From: Loktanella gaetbuli | Lineage (GTDB): Bacteria > Pseudomonadota > Alphaproteobacteria > Rhodobacterales > Rhodobacteraceae | Assembly (NCBI RefSeq): GCF_020531945.1 | Contig: NZ_JAJATZ010000007.1 | Span: 62,001-126,000 of the forward strand | Length of the DNA stretch: 64,000 nt | Direction of reading: 5' to 3' | Shown: piece after piece, positions 17,721-29,758 of the stretch | Layout: the number at the start of each line of letters is the position of its first letter | Position numbering within the stretch: the stretch's first letter is position 1 | Position numbers and translations under genes: made by a program | The notes under the pieces: generated by a model | Database searches by the model: none | The model's input: only the letters and a program-made list of their open reading frames with translations | Told to the model about the DNA's origin: nothing

Positions 17721-20032
17721 TTGGCCGTCAGCAGGGGTGGCTTCTTTCCGGCAATCTTGCCTTGCTCCGGCTCTTCGAACCGCAGTTCCAGTTCGCCATC
17801 CTTGACGCCGACCTTGACCAGTCCGCCCTTGACCAATTTGCCGAACAACAGTTCCTCGGCCAGCGGCTTCTTGATGTTTTCCTGAATGACGCGGCCCAGC
17901 GGACGCGCACCCATTTTTACATCATAGCCCTTGTCTGCCAGCCATTCGGCGGCCTTGGGCGTCAGTTCGATGTGAACGTTCCGGTCGATCAACTGCGCCT
18001 CAAGCTGGAGGACGAACTTGTCGACAACCTTCATGATCACTTCCTTGGGCAGCGCGCCAAAGCTGATGATCGCGTCCAGACGGTTGCGGAATTCCGGCGT
18101 AAAGATCCGTTCGATCGCCGCCGTATCCTCGCCCTCGCGGGTTTCGCGGCCAAAGCCCATGGCATTCTTGCCCATCTCTGCGGCACCGGCGTTCGAGGTC
18201 ATGATCAGGATCACGTTGCGGAAATCGGTGGTCCGGCCGTTGTGGTCGGTCAGTTTCCCGTGGTCCATGACCTGCAACAGGATGTTGTAGACATCCGGAT
18301 GCGCCTTTTCCATTTCGTCCAGCAGCAGCACGCAATGCGGGTTCTGGTCGACACCGTCGGTCAGCATCCCGCCCTGATCGAACCCGACATAGCCCGGAGG
18401 TGCACCGATCAGACGCGAAACCGCGTGTTTCTCCATGTACTCGGACATGTCGAACCGGATCAGTTCCACACCCAGCGTGTCCGCCAGTTGTTTCGCCACC
18501 TCGGTTTTGCCGACACCGGTCGGGCCCGCGAACAGGTAGTTGCCGATGGGCTTTTCGGGTTCGCGCAGGCCTGCACGGGCCAGCTTGATGGCAGAGGACA
18601 GCGCCTCGATCGCCTTGTCCTGACCGAACACCACCCGCTTGAGCGACTTTTCGAGATCCTTGAGAACCTCTGCATCGTCCTTGGTGACGTTCTTGGGCGG
18701 GATACGCGCGATCTTGGCAACGACGTTCTCGATTTCCTTGACGCCGATGGTCTTGCGACGCTTGGATTCGGGGATCAGCTGCTGGCTGGCACCCGCCTCG
18801 TCGATCACGTCGATTGCCTTGTCCGGCAGCTTGCGGTCGTTGATGTAACGCGCCGCCAGTTCCACAGCGGTGCGGATCGCATCAGCCGTGTATTTGACGT
18901 TGTGATGCTCTTCGAAATAGGGCTTGAGGCCGCGCAGGATCTTGACGGCATCCTCGACCGAAGGCTCGTTGACGTCGATTTTCTGGAACCGGCGTGACAA
19001 GGCGCGGTCCTTTTCGAAATGCTGACGGAACTCCTTGTAGGTCGTGGACCCCATGCAGCGCAGCTTGCCACCTTGCAACGCAGGTTTCAGCAGGTTGGAT
19101 GCGTCCATCGCGCCGCCAGAGGTCGCACCGGCCCCGATGACCGTGTGGATTTCGTCGATGAACAGAACCGCATCCTTGTGATTCTCCATCTCGGTCATCA
19201 CGGCCTTCAGGCGTTCCTCGAAATCGCCGCGATACCGTGTCCCGGCCAACAATGCGCCCATGTCGAGGCTGAAAATTGTGGCACCTGCCAGCACTTCGGG
19301 CACTTCGCCATTGACGATCTTGAAGGCGAGACCTTCGGCGATTGCGGTCTTGCCCACGCCGGGATCACCCACCAGCAGCGGGTTGTTCTTGCGGCGGCGG
19401 CACAGCACCTGGATGCAGCGTTCGACCTCGTGGGCGCGACCGATCAGCGGATCGACATCGCCCTTGCCGGCCTTGGCATTCAGATCGACGCAGTATTTTT
19501 CCAGCGCGGTTTCCTTGCCGTCGCCATCGGTGACGCTTTCGTCTTCCTGTTCGGTCGCGCCGGTGATGGGACGGGATTCGCCGTAGGCCGGATCCTTGGC
19601 CACGCCATGCGCAATGAAATTCACCGCATCGTAGCGGGTCATGTCCTGTTCTTGCAGGAAATAGGCCGCGTTGGATTCGCGTTCCGCAAAAATGGCGACC
19701 AGCACGTTGGCACCCGTCACTTCGTTACGGCCGGACGATTGCACGTGGATCGCGGCCCGCTGGATGACGCGCTGGAACGCGGCGGTCGGCACCGCCTCGG
19801 ACCCTTCGACGTCGGTTTCCAGCGTCGACAGATCGTCAGAGATGAAATCTTCCAGATCCTTGCGCAGTTCATCAAGGTCGACGGAACACGCCTTGAGGAC
19901 GCGCACGGCGTCGGGTTCGTCGATCAACGCGAGCAAGAGATGCTCTAGCGTGGCGAGTTCATGGCGGCGCGCATTTGCCAGCGCAAGTGCGCCATGAATG
20001 GACTGTTCGAGCGTTGCGGAAAATGATGGCAC
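17717..20032 (-). CDS. clpA: ATP-dependent Clp protease ATP-binding subunit ClpA
   Basis: This 771-residue AAA+ unfoldase feeds proteins to ClpP. The Clp N domain occupies about residues 1-145. The first ATPase domain has Walker A GDPGVGKT at 222-229, and the second has GPTGVGKTEVAKQL near residue 500. Translation starts at GTG (20030-20032), with AGGAG eight bases upstream. The adaptor gene clpS, often next to clpA, is not adjacent here; gloB lies 155 bp upstream. The M23 peptidase gene overlaps its 3' end. Confidence 0.96.
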   Translation of the reverse strand: MPSFSATLEQSIHGALALANARRHELATLEHLLLALIDEPDAVRVLKACSVDLDELRKDLEDFISDDLSTLETDVEGSEAVPTAAFQRVIQRAAIHVQSSGRNEVTGANVLVAIFAERESNAAYFLQEQDMTRYDAVNFIAHGVAKDPAYGESRPITGATEQEDESVTDGDGKETALEKYCVDLNAKAGKGDVDPLIGRAHEVERCIQVLCRRRKNNPLLVGDPGVGKTAIAEGLAFKIVNGEVPEVLAGATIFSLDMGALLAGTRYRGDFEERLKAVMTEMENHKDAVLFIDEIHTVIGAGATSGGAMDASNLLKPALQGGKLRCMGSTTYKEFRQHFEKDRALSRRFQKIDVNEPSVEDAVKILRGLKPYFEEHHNVKYTADAIRTAVELAARYINDRKLPDKAIDVIDEAGASQQLIPESKRRKTIGVKEIENVVAKIARIPPKNVTKDDAEVLKDLEKSLKRVVFGQDKAIEALSSAIKLARAGLREPEKPIGNYLFAGPTGVGKTEVAKQLADTLGVELIRFDMSEYMEKHAVSRLIGAPPGYVGFDQGGMLTDGVDQNPHCVLLLDEMEKAHPDVYNILLQVMDHGKLTDHNGRTTDFRNVILIMTSNAGAAEMGKNAMGFGRETREGEDTAAIERIFTPEFRNRLDAIISFGALPKEVIMKVVDKFVLQLEAQLIDRNVHIELTPKAAEWLADKGYDVKMGARPLGRVIQENIKKPLAEELLFGKLVKGGLVKVGVKDGELELRFEEPEQGKIAGKKPPLLTAK

Positions 20033-20187
20033 GGCTGTGCTCCTTTTCTCGAGCGCGGACGGGATGCCGCGTTTGCCTGTGTTTCCAAGGTCAGACGAAT
20101 TCGGCCAACCTTCAAGATTTTTCTGTCATATGATGTTCACAAATTCACTGACGTGCCGTGAACACCGGACATGGTCGTCTCTTTTGC

Positions 20188-20949
20188 CTAGACGCGGTCA
20201 CGCCGACCGCGGATTTCGGCGAAAATTTCGGCAGGTTGTGAATCCGACATGTTCAACGCTTGCGCCAAATTCGGATCGTCGGCCCGCAGGAAAGGGTTGG
20301 TGTCCAATTCCAGCGACAAAAGCGACGGCACAGTCGCATGGCCGTTTTCACGCGCCTGCCGTGTCGCTTCGTATCTAGAGTTAATCGCTGGATTGCCGGG
20401 TTCAAGAGATGCGGCAAAGCGCGCATTGGTCATCGTGTATTCGTGACCCGAACAGACCTGCGTGGCCGGGTCGAACCCCCGCAGTTTTTGCAGGCTGTCC
20501 CACATCTGGGCGGGGGTGCCCTCGAACAGGCGGCCACATCCCATCGCCATCAGGCTGTCGCCGGTGAACAACAGCTTTTCCAAAGGCATGTGAAATGCGA
20601 TGTGCCCGATCGTGTGCCCCGACACGTCCAGCACGTCGACATCAGATCCCAGCACGGTGAACCTGTCGCCGTCCGATACGGCCAGATCCAGTTCGGGCAG
20701 GCGGTGCGTATCCGCCGCCGCGCCAATGACACGGCATCCGCCTCGCAGTTCGGCGACGCCCTGCACGTGATCGTCGTGGTGGTGGGTCAGCAGGATATCG
20801 GTCAGCGTCCAGCCGCGCGCGGTCAGTGCTGCCCGGATCGGGGCGGCCTCTGGCACGTCGACGACAGCCGTGTCACCCGTCGCGCGGTCATGAATCACAT
20901 AGGCATAGTTGTCCGAAAGACACGGGACGGTGATCAGTTCAACGGGCAT
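20188..20949 (-). CDS. gloB: Hydroxyacylglutathione hydrolase (glyoxalase II)
   Basis: This 253-residue metallo-beta-lactamase-fold enzyme hydrolyses S-lactoylglutathione to lactate and glutathione, the second step of methylglyoxal detoxification. The metal-binding signature LTHHHDDHVQG lies near residue 55. Further ligands are in SGHTIGHIAF and FTGDSLMAMGCGRLFEG, and the C-terminal substrate-binding region includes CSGHEYTMTNARF. It diverges from the methyltransferase gene at 21008, with a 58-bp shared upstream region. Confidence 0.96.
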   Translation of the reverse strand: MPVELITVPCLSDNYAYVIHDRATGDTAVVDVPEAAPIRAALTARGWTLTDILLTHHHDDHVQGVAELRGGCRVIGAAADTHRLPELDLAVSDGDRFTVLGSDVDVLDVSGHTIGHIAFHMPLEKLLFTGDSLMAMGCGRLFEGTPAQMWDSLQKLRGFDPATQVCSGHEYTMTNARFAASLEPGNPAINSRYEATRQARENGHATVPSLLSLELDTNPFLRADDPNLAQALNMSDSQPAEIFAEIRGRRDRV

Positions 20950-21007
20950 GGTCTACTTACCTTTGTTCTTGCTAGAATGACGTGACCCTAAACAGGACCG
21001 CCATCCG

Positions 21008-21742
21008 ATGCACCTCGACGTTCTGGACCTGCGCAGCTTCTATTACCGAAGCGCCCTTGGCCGGGCTGCGCAGCGTGTCATACGTGATGAACTGGTGCGA
21101 ATCTGGCCAGAGGCAAAGGGCCAGACCGTCGCAGGTTACGGTTTTGCCGTTCCGCTACTGCGGCCCTATCTGCCGGATGCTCGCCGCGTCATCGGGTTGA
21201 TGCCGGGACCGCAGGGCGTGATGCCCTGGCCGGCAGGCGAAAAAAACGTATCGGTCCTGTGTGATGACACCCATTGGCCGCTGCCGACGGGCATGGTGGA
21301 CAAGCTGGTCGTGATGCACGGGCTGGAAACCTCTGACCACCCGGCAGGGGTCTTGTCCGAATGCCATCGCGTGCTGGGGCCGGGGGGCAGTGCGGTTTTC
21401 ATCGTGCCGAACCGGGCGGGCATGTGGGCGCGGTCCGACCGCACGCCGTTCGGATTCGGCCGTCCTTATCTGACCGGCCAGCTAGACGATCAGCTGCGCG
21501 CGCATGGATTCATGGTGCGACATGCGACCGCAGCCCTGTATCAACCGCCATCGCAACGGGCGCTCTGGCGCAAGACGGCGGCCTTTCTCGAACGGGCCGG
21601 TCACAAGATTCCCTGGCTGGCAGGCGGCGGGGTGCTGATCGTCGAGGCCGGAAAATCCCATGCACCCATGCCGGGTGGCGGCACGGCGGTCAGAATTAAG
21701 CGTCCTCAGCGTGTGCATGACCACCAGCCCGCACCCGCGTGA
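21008..21742 (+). CDS. SAM-dependent methyltransferase-like protein (class I fold)
   Basis: This 244-residue protein resembles a class I methyltransferase of the type found next to gloB in Rhodobacterales. It has the acidic and hydrophobic LPTGMVDKLVVMHGLE segment and ECHRVLGPGGSAVFIVPNR, the usual motif region after the SAM site. The classical glycine-rich SAM motif is weak (AGYGFAVPLLRPYL). Substrate and catalytic competence cannot be judged. The gene is followed by a 182-bp spacer before the ATP synthase operon. Confidence 0.75.
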   Translation: MHLDVLDLRSFYYRSALGRAAQRVIRDELVRIWPEAKGQTVAGYGFAVPLLRPYLPDARRVIGLMPGPQGVMPWPAGEKNVSVLCDDTHWPLPTGMVDKLVVMHGLETSDHPAGVLSECHRVLGPGGSAVFIVPNRAGMWARSDRTPFGFGRPYLTGQLDDQLRAHGFMVRHATAALYQPPSQRALWRKTAAFLERAGHKIPWLAGGGVLIVEAGKSHAPMPGGGTAVRIKRPQRVHDHQPAPA

Positions 21743-21924
21743 CATGCGCGCGGAAATTCTTTGGACGAAACCCATAATATGCGGCGCTTGTCAGAGTTGC
21801 GGACCACGCACACCTCTGTTACATCCGCGCTGACTTTTACGGCCCAACGCTTCGTTTTTGGGTAAAACCTTAATGCCTGCATGGTCCCTAGCGGATTCGC
21901 GGGCCTTTGATCGGAAGGGTGGAC

Positions 21925-22485
21925 GTGTCCGAACCAGCTTCGATTTCTCAAGGTATCGCCAAGCGCTATGCGCTCGCGGTGTTTGAACTGGCCAAAGACG
22001 GCAACGAGTTCAAGGTCATGGAGGGTGACGTGGTCGCGCTTCAGACCGCATTGAACGACAGCGCAGACCTGCGTGATCTGATCCATTCGCCGATCTACGG
22101 TCGCGATCAGCAATTCGCCGCAATCCGCGCGGTGGCTGCCAAAATGCAACTGTCCGACACGATGTCGAACCTTCTTGGCCTGCTGGCTGACAAGCGTCGT
22201 CTGTTCGTGCTGCCCGGCATTCTGACCACCCTGCGCGACATGCTCGCCGAGGAGCGTGGCGAAGTAACTGCCGAAGTGATTACCGCCAAGGCCCTGACCA
22301 AGGGTCAAAGCGAGAAGCTGGTGAAAACACTGTCCGACCAGTTCGGCAAGTCCGTCACCATCGACGAAACCGTCGACCCCGCCATTATCGGCGGTCTTAT
22401 TGTCAAAGTGGGCTCCAAGATGATCGACACCTCGATCCGCTCCAAGCTCAATGCACTCCAGAACAACATGAAAGAGGCCGGATAA
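21925..22485 (+). CDS. atpH: F-type ATP synthase subunit delta
   Basis: This subunit of about 186 residues connects the F1 head to the F0 stator. It has the OSCP fold, with GIAKRYALAVFELAKD at the start and VDPAIIGGLIVKVGSKMIDTSIRSKL at the end (given here as a continuous description of residues about 150-175). The GTG at 21925 was preferred over a TTG at 21907 because GGAAGGG lies 6 bases before it and the resulting length matches the family. It opens the F1 operon; the next start codon directly follows its stop. Confidence 0.95.
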   Translation: MSEPASISQGIAKRYALAVFELAKDGNEFKVMEGDVVALQTALNDSADLRDLIHSPIYGRDQQFAAIRAVAAKMQLSDTMSNLLGLLADKRRLFVLPGILTTLRDMLAEERGEVTAEVITAKALTKGQSEKLVKTLSDQFGKSVTIDETVDPAIIGGLIVKVGSKMIDTSIRSKLNALQNNMKEAG

Positions 22486-24021
<1,536 letters not shown>

Positions 24022-24047
24022 TTCAGCTCGAGAGAGGAGTTTAGGTT

Positions 24048-24935
24048 TTGCCTAGTCTCAAGGACCTTAAAAACCGGATCGCGTCGGTCAAATCGACCCG
24101 CAAGATCACCAAGGCCATGCAGATGGTGGCCGCCGCGAAACTGCGGCGGGCACAGGATGCTGCCGAAGCTGCGCGTCCCTACACGGAACGGTTCAACGCA
24201 GTGATGGCTGGTCTGTCGCAGGCCGCAGAGGGTTCGCCCGCTGCGCCGAAACTGCTGGCCGGAACGGGCAGCGATCAGACGCATCTGCTGATTGTGATGA
24301 CGGCAGAGCGCGGTCTGTGTGGCGGTTTCAACGCCAACATCGCCAAGCTTGCACGTCAGCACGCCACCCGGCTCAAGGGTGAAGGCAAGACCGTCAAGGT
24401 CCTGACCGTCGGCAAGAAAGGTCGTGACGCCCTGCGCCGCGATCTGCGCGAGTTGTTCGTCGGCCACGTCGACATGACGGACGTCAAGCGGGTCGGTTAC
24501 GCCGATGCGCAGGGCATCGCCAAGGACGTGCTGGCGCGTTTCGACAACGAAGAATTCGATGTCGCGACGATCTTCTTTGCGCGCTTTGAAAACGTCGTCA
24601 GCCAGCATCCGACGGCTCAGCAGATCATCCCGGCCAAGTTCGAAGAGGTCGCTGACGCCAACGTCAGCGACGGGTCGAACACGCTCTATGACTACGAGCC
24701 CGGCGAAGAGGCGATCCTTGCCGACCTGCTGCCGCGTGGCGTGGCAACGCAGATCTTTGCGGCGCTGCTGGAAAACGCGGCCTCGGAACAGGGGGCGCGG
24801 ATGTCCGCCATGGACAACGCGACCCGCAACGCAGGCGAGATGATCGACGACCTGACCATCGAATTCAACCGCTCGCGCCAGGCCGTCATCACCAACGAGC
24901 TGATCGAAATCATTTCCGGCGCGGAAGCGCTGTAA
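24048..24935 (+). CDS. atpG: F-type ATP synthase subunit gamma
   Basis: This 295-residue central rotor shaft of F1 begins at a TTG codon (24048-24050) with GAGAGGAG upstream. The N-terminal coiled helix carries the family pattern SLKDLKNRIASVKSTRKITK and MVAAAKLRRAQ. The C-terminal helix ends with a typical signature (TRNAGEMIDDLTIEFNRSRQ). It is the third gene of the F1 operon. The TTG start may reduce translation relative to alpha and beta, which fits its 1:3 stoichiometry, although this is an inference. Confidence 0.97.
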   Translation: MPSLKDLKNRIASVKSTRKITKAMQMVAAAKLRRAQDAAEAARPYTERFNAVMAGLSQAAEGSPAAPKLLAGTGSDQTHLLIVMTAERGLCGGFNANIAKLARQHATRLKGEGKTVKVLTVGKKGRDALRRDLRELFVGHVDMTDVKRVGYADAQGIAKDVLARFDNEEFDVATIFFARFENVVSQHPTAQQIIPAKFEEVADANVSDGSNTLYDYEPGEEAILADLLPRGVATQIFAALLENAASEQGARMSAMDNATRNAGEMIDDLTIEFNRSRQAVITNELIEIISGAEAL

Positions 24936-24953
24936 CGAACCCGGAGAACCATT

Positions 24954-26378
<1,425 letters not shown>

Positions 26379-26387
26379 GGAGCCGAC

Positions 26388-26825
26388 ATGGCAGACAACC
26401 TGCAATTCGACCTTGTCTCGCCCGAGCGCCGTCTGGCGTCGGTCGAGGCAACCGAAGTACGCATCCCCGGTGCGGACGGTGACCTGACGGCCATGGCCAA
26501 CCATGCGCCGACCATCACCACGTTGCGCCCCGGTATCATGACCGTCGTGCACAGTGGCGGGTCCGATGAATATGTCGTGGTCGGTGGTTTCGCCGAAATC
26601 ACGGCAACATCGGTGTCGGTTCTGGCTGAATCAGCTCTGCCGCGTTCCGAAATGACGCAAGAGGTGTTCAACAAGATGATGGAGGACGCCCACGCACAAA
26701 TGCAAAAGGCGAAAACCGTCGAAAACGAACCCGGACCCGTCGACGACGCGGCCCGCCTGATCGCTGATATGGTCGCAATCGGCACGCACATCGGTCTGGA
26801 CCCAAAGCAGTCGAATTTCGGCTGA
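26388..26825 (+). CDS. atpC: F-type ATP synthase subunit epsilon
   Basis: This 145-residue protein contains the epsilon N-terminal beta-sandwich: FDLVSPERRLAS at the start and then IPGADGDLTAMANHAPTITT. A shorter, alphaproteobacterial-type C-terminal helical part follows. It couples rotation to the c-ring and can inhibit F1. It is the last gene of the operon, and a rho-independent terminator follows 24 bp after its stop. Confidence 0.96.
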   Translation: MADNLQFDLVSPERRLASVEATEVRIPGADGDLTAMANHAPTITTLRPGIMTVVHSGGSDEYVVVGGFAEITATSVSVLAESALPRSEMTQEVFNKMMEDAHAQMQKAKTVENEPGPVDDAARLIADMVAIGTHIGLDPKQSNFG

Positions 26826-26847
26826 TCCAACTGATAACGGACAATTC

Positions 26848-26881
26848 AAAAGAGGGGCTGGCATTGCTGGCCCCTTTTTGC
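26848..26881 (+). terminator. Rho-independent terminator of the atp operon
   Basis: A hairpin AGAGGGGC with arm GCCCCTTTTTG encloses an 11-base loop and ends in a run of five T. It lies just after atpC and marks the end of the F1 operon. Confidence 0.8.
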
Positions 26882-26949
26882 TGCACAATCGCCTCAATTC
26901 ATGCAGATTGTCGTGCAAGTCAGTGGTAATTTACATTAAGTGACATTTG

Positions 26950-27297
26950 ATGCGCAGAATTGAAAATAATGCCGTCGGCATCGATCAGGGCGATCTCGTA
27001 CTATTCTCTGATTTCGAGGACGACGGGGCCATGTGGACGGGCGAGGGGCCACGCCTCACGCGTAAGCGCGTCAATTTCGGCGAGCTTTACGCAGATACGC
27101 CGCTGGTTCATGTGTCGCTGTCGATGTGGGATATTTCCAATTCCGCGAACAGTCGCGTCGATATCACGTCCGAAAACGTTGCGCGCGACGGTTTCGACGT
27201 GGTGTTCCGGACATGGGGCGACACGCAGGTCGCCCGCGTGCGGGTTGCCTGGATGGCGATAGGCACCCTCCGGTCAGAGGATGCCTGGGACATCTGA
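26950..27297 (+). CDS. H-type lectin domain protein
   Basis: This 115-residue protein resembles the H-type (Helix pomatia agglutinin-like) lectin domain. It has LFSDFEDDGAMWTGEGPR, then TPLVHVSLSMWDISNSANSR, and the later GFDVVFRTWGDTQVARVRVAW segment with a conserved WxAxG-type end (WMAIGTL). Family members bind N-acetylgalactosamine-type sugars. No signal peptide is visible. The ATG at 26950 was used rather than the TTG three bases earlier. It lies between the atp terminator and the convergent prs gene, whose stop codon directly abuts its own. Confidence 0.75.
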   Translation: MRRIENNAVGIDQGDLVLFSDFEDDGAMWTGEGPRLTRKRVNFGELYADTPLVHVSLSMWDISNSANSRVDITSENVARDGFDVVFRTWGDTQVARVRVAWMAIGTLRSEDAWDI

Positions 27298-28314
27298 TCA
27301 ACCGCTGTAGACGCCCTCATAGATCGGCTTCAGCGTCTTGTGATTGAACAGCGACGACACGCTGGTGCCATTCCACGTGTTCAGAATCGCCTGTGCAAAG
27401 ACAGGTGCCGTATTCACGATGCGGATCTGCGGGCAGGCCAGAACAGCGGCGGTCGGCTGGATCGTGTTCGTGATGACGAGGTTCGTCATGACCGATTTGC
27501 TGATCCGTTCGATCGCCGGGCCGGACAAGACGCCATGTGTGATGTAGGAATGCACTTCCTTTGCGCCGTTATCCATCAACACCTGCGCCGCTTTGCAAAG
27601 GGTGCCAGCGGTATCGACGATGTCGTCGACGATCAGACAGACACGGTCCTTGACGTCACCGATGACCGTCATTTCGGCGACTTCACCGGGTTTTCCGCGC
27701 CGTTTGTCGACGATGGACAGAGGCGCGTTGATACGCTGCGCAAGGTCGCGGGCACGGGCCACGCCACCCACATCGGGTGACACAACCATCACCTCGTCCA
27801 TGCGATCCTTGAAATGGTGCATCGCATCCAGCGCCCAGATCGGGCTGGCATAGAGATTGTCGACGGGAATATCGAAAAACCCCTGTATCTGCGTCGCGTG
27901 CAGGTCCAGCGTCAGGATGCGCTCGATCCCCGCCTCGACCAGCAGGTTTGCCACCAGTTTGGCGGTAATCGGCGTCCGCGCCTTGCTGCGGCGGTCCTGA
28001 CGCGCATAGCCGAAATAGGGCATCACGGCCGTGATGCGTGCGGCGGATGACCGGCGCAGGGCATCCGCGATGATCATCAGCTCCATCAGGTTGTCATTCG
28101 CAGGGTTTGACGTGGGCTGGACCACGAACATGTCCTCGCCGCGCACGTTTTCGAACACCTCGACAAAGATTTCGCCGTCGTTGAAACGCTCGACCCGTGC
28201 ATCGACCAGACCGACGTCAATGCCACGGTGCAGGCTCATCCGCTGGGCGATGGCCTCGGTCAGGGGGCGGTTGGCATTGCCGGAAATCAGTTTGGGTTCA
28301 TGGGATGTGGGCAT
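27298..28314 (-). CDS. prs: Ribose-phosphate pyrophosphokinase
   Basis: This 338-residue enzyme makes phosphoribosyl pyrophosphate from ribose 5-phosphate and ATP, for purine, pyrimidine, histidine and NAD synthesis. The flexible loop region YFGYARQDRRSKAR (near residue 100) and the PRPP-binding motif DDIVDTAGTLCKAA (near residue 235) are intact. The DLHATQIQGFF segment is the cation-binding region. It converges exactly with the H-type lectin gene, stop to stop. Confidence 0.97.
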   Translation of the reverse strand: MPTSHEPKLISGNANRPLTEAIAQRMSLHRGIDVGLVDARVERFNDGEIFVEVFENVRGEDMFVVQPTSNPANDNLMELMIIADALRRSSAARITAVMPYFGYARQDRRSKARTPITAKLVANLLVEAGIERILTLDLHATQIQGFFDIPVDNLYASPIWALDAMHHFKDRMDEVMVVSPDVGGVARARDLAQRINAPLSIVDKRRGKPGEVAEMTVIGDVKDRVCLIVDDIVDTAGTLCKAAQVLMDNGAKEVHSYITHGVLSGPAIERISKSVMTNLVITNTIQPTAAVLACPQIRIVNTAPVFAQAILNTWNGTSVSSLFNHKTLKPIYEGVYSG

Positions 28315-28418
28315 GCAGGGCGGTCCTTTGCGCTGGCAGCGGCAGGAATCGCTGCGTTGACACCGCCTAGCACACCGCTACCGTCGCGAAAACATCCCCC
28401 GCACCCGGAGACGGCGCA

Positions 28419-29018
28419 ATGGCCCATGTCGACTACTATTTCGCAACGATCAGCCCCTACACCTACCTTTGTGGTGTGCGCCCTGCCGAAATTACCACCG
28501 CGCACGGCGCGACGCTGACCTACAGGCCGATGGACCTGATGAATGTCTTTTCGCGCACGGGGGGGCAGCCGCCTGCGGAACGCCACCCGAACAGGCAGGC
28601 CTACCGGCTGCAGGACATGCGGCGGCGTGCCATGATGACAGGCCTCCCGATGAAGGAAAAACCAGCGTTCTTTCCCACCAATCCTGCACCGTCATCCTAC
28701 GCGATCATTGCCGCGCAGGCGGATGGATCCGGCGACATGGCAGCCCTCGTGGCGGGGATCACCCGCGCCTGCTGGTCCGAAGACCGCGACATTGCCTCGG
28801 ATGATGTGATCCGGGATTGTCTGACTGCGGCCGATTTCCCCGCCAGCCTCGCTGACAGCGGGTTGCTGGCCGGTGCAGAGACCTATCATCGTAATACCGA
28901 AGAGGCCGTGCGCCTGGGCGTTTTCGGCGCGCCGTTCTTTATCACCGACGGTGACGCGCGTTTCTGGGGCGAGGACCGTCTGACCGACCTGGAGGCGCAC
29001 CTCGCAGGTCGCATCTGA
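28419..29018 (+). CDS. 2-hydroxychromene-2-carboxylate isomerase / DsbA-like GST kappa family protein
   Basis: This 199-residue protein has the thioredoxin-like fold of the HCCA isomerase / kappa GST family. The N-terminus VDYYFATISPYTYL has the serine-proline motif at the active site in place of cysteine. Near the C-terminus it has GVFGAPFFI and the WGEDRL tail signature. Characterised members use glutathione to isomerise aromatic ring-cleavage products. No naphthalene-degradation genes are near, so the real substrate is unknown. It overlaps the next gene by one base (TGATG). Confidence 0.85.
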   Translation: MAHVDYYFATISPYTYLCGVRPAEITTAHGATLTYRPMDLMNVFSRTGGQPPAERHPNRQAYRLQDMRRRAMMTGLPMKEKPAFFPTNPAPSSYAIIAAQADGSGDMAALVAGITRACWSEDRDIASDDVIRDCLTAADFPASLADSGLLAGAETYHRNTEEAVRLGVFGAPFFITDGDARFWGEDRLTDLEAHLAGRI

Positions 29019-29758
29019 TGGTGGCGCTGCATACCGGCTGGACCGGACATTCGCCCGATACACTGATGCTGCATTGCTCGTTGGCCCGACACGAGGCGCT
29101 GTTGCCGCTGGCGCAGGCCGCAGGGTTGCGTGCGGTCCTGCCAGACCTGCTTGGCCACGGCCAAAGCCCCGCTTGGGACGGGAAGGGCGACTATCAGACC
29201 GCCAATCTGAACGCGATTTTGCCGCTGGTCACGCGGCCCATGCATGTGATCGGACACTCCTTTGGTGGTACCATCGCGTTGCGTCTGGCGGTCGAAAGGC
29301 CGGACCTCGTCACGCGACTGACCTTGATCGAGCCTGTGTTCTTTGCGCTGGCCACCGGGACCGATGCAATGCAGGCCCATCGTGCCACGTTTCGCGCGAT
29401 CAGGTCCGCGCTCTCATCCGGTGATCCCGATGCCGCGGCGCGCAAGTTTCACGCAGCCTATGGCATTGGGGGGTGGGGCGCGCTGAAACCGCAAGTCAAA
29501 CAGGCAATGGCCGCCGGAATGCCGCTTGTGCTGGCGGCTGCCCCGGCCATCGAGGACGACATTCATGACGTCGCCGCACGTTTGCCGCAGGTGCGGGTGC
29601 CAGTCACGCTGATTCGCGGTGAAATCTGTCAGCCGATCATGGCCGAAATCCACGAAACCATTGCGCGGGTGATCCCGCAGACGCAGTCCCATATCATCGC
29701 CGGTGCAGGTCATATGGCACCGCTGACCCACCCAAAGGCGGTGGCGGCACTTCTCTAG
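29018..29758 (+). CDS. Alpha/beta hydrolase
   Basis: This 246-residue alpha/beta-fold hydrolase has the nucleophile elbow GHSFGG, with the catalytic serine near residue 80. A histidine near the C-terminus, in IAGAGHMAPLTHP, completes the set. An aspartate or glutamate in the strand-7 region (VTLIRGEICQP) is plausible. Its ATG overlaps the stop of the isomerase gene, so the two are translationally coupled and may act in one pathway. Substrate is not predictable. Confidence 0.88.
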   Translation: MVALHTGWTGHSPDTLMLHCSLARHEALLPLAQAAGLRAVLPDLLGHGQSPAWDGKGDYQTANLNAILPLVTRPMHVIGHSFGGTIALRLAVERPDLVTRLTLIEPVFFALATGTDAMQAHRATFRAIRSALSSGDPDAAARKFHAAYGIGGWGALKPQVKQAMAAGMPLVLAAAPAIEDDIHDVAARLPQVRVPVTLIRGEICQPIMAEIHETIARVIPQTQSHIIAGAGHMAPLTHPKAVAALL

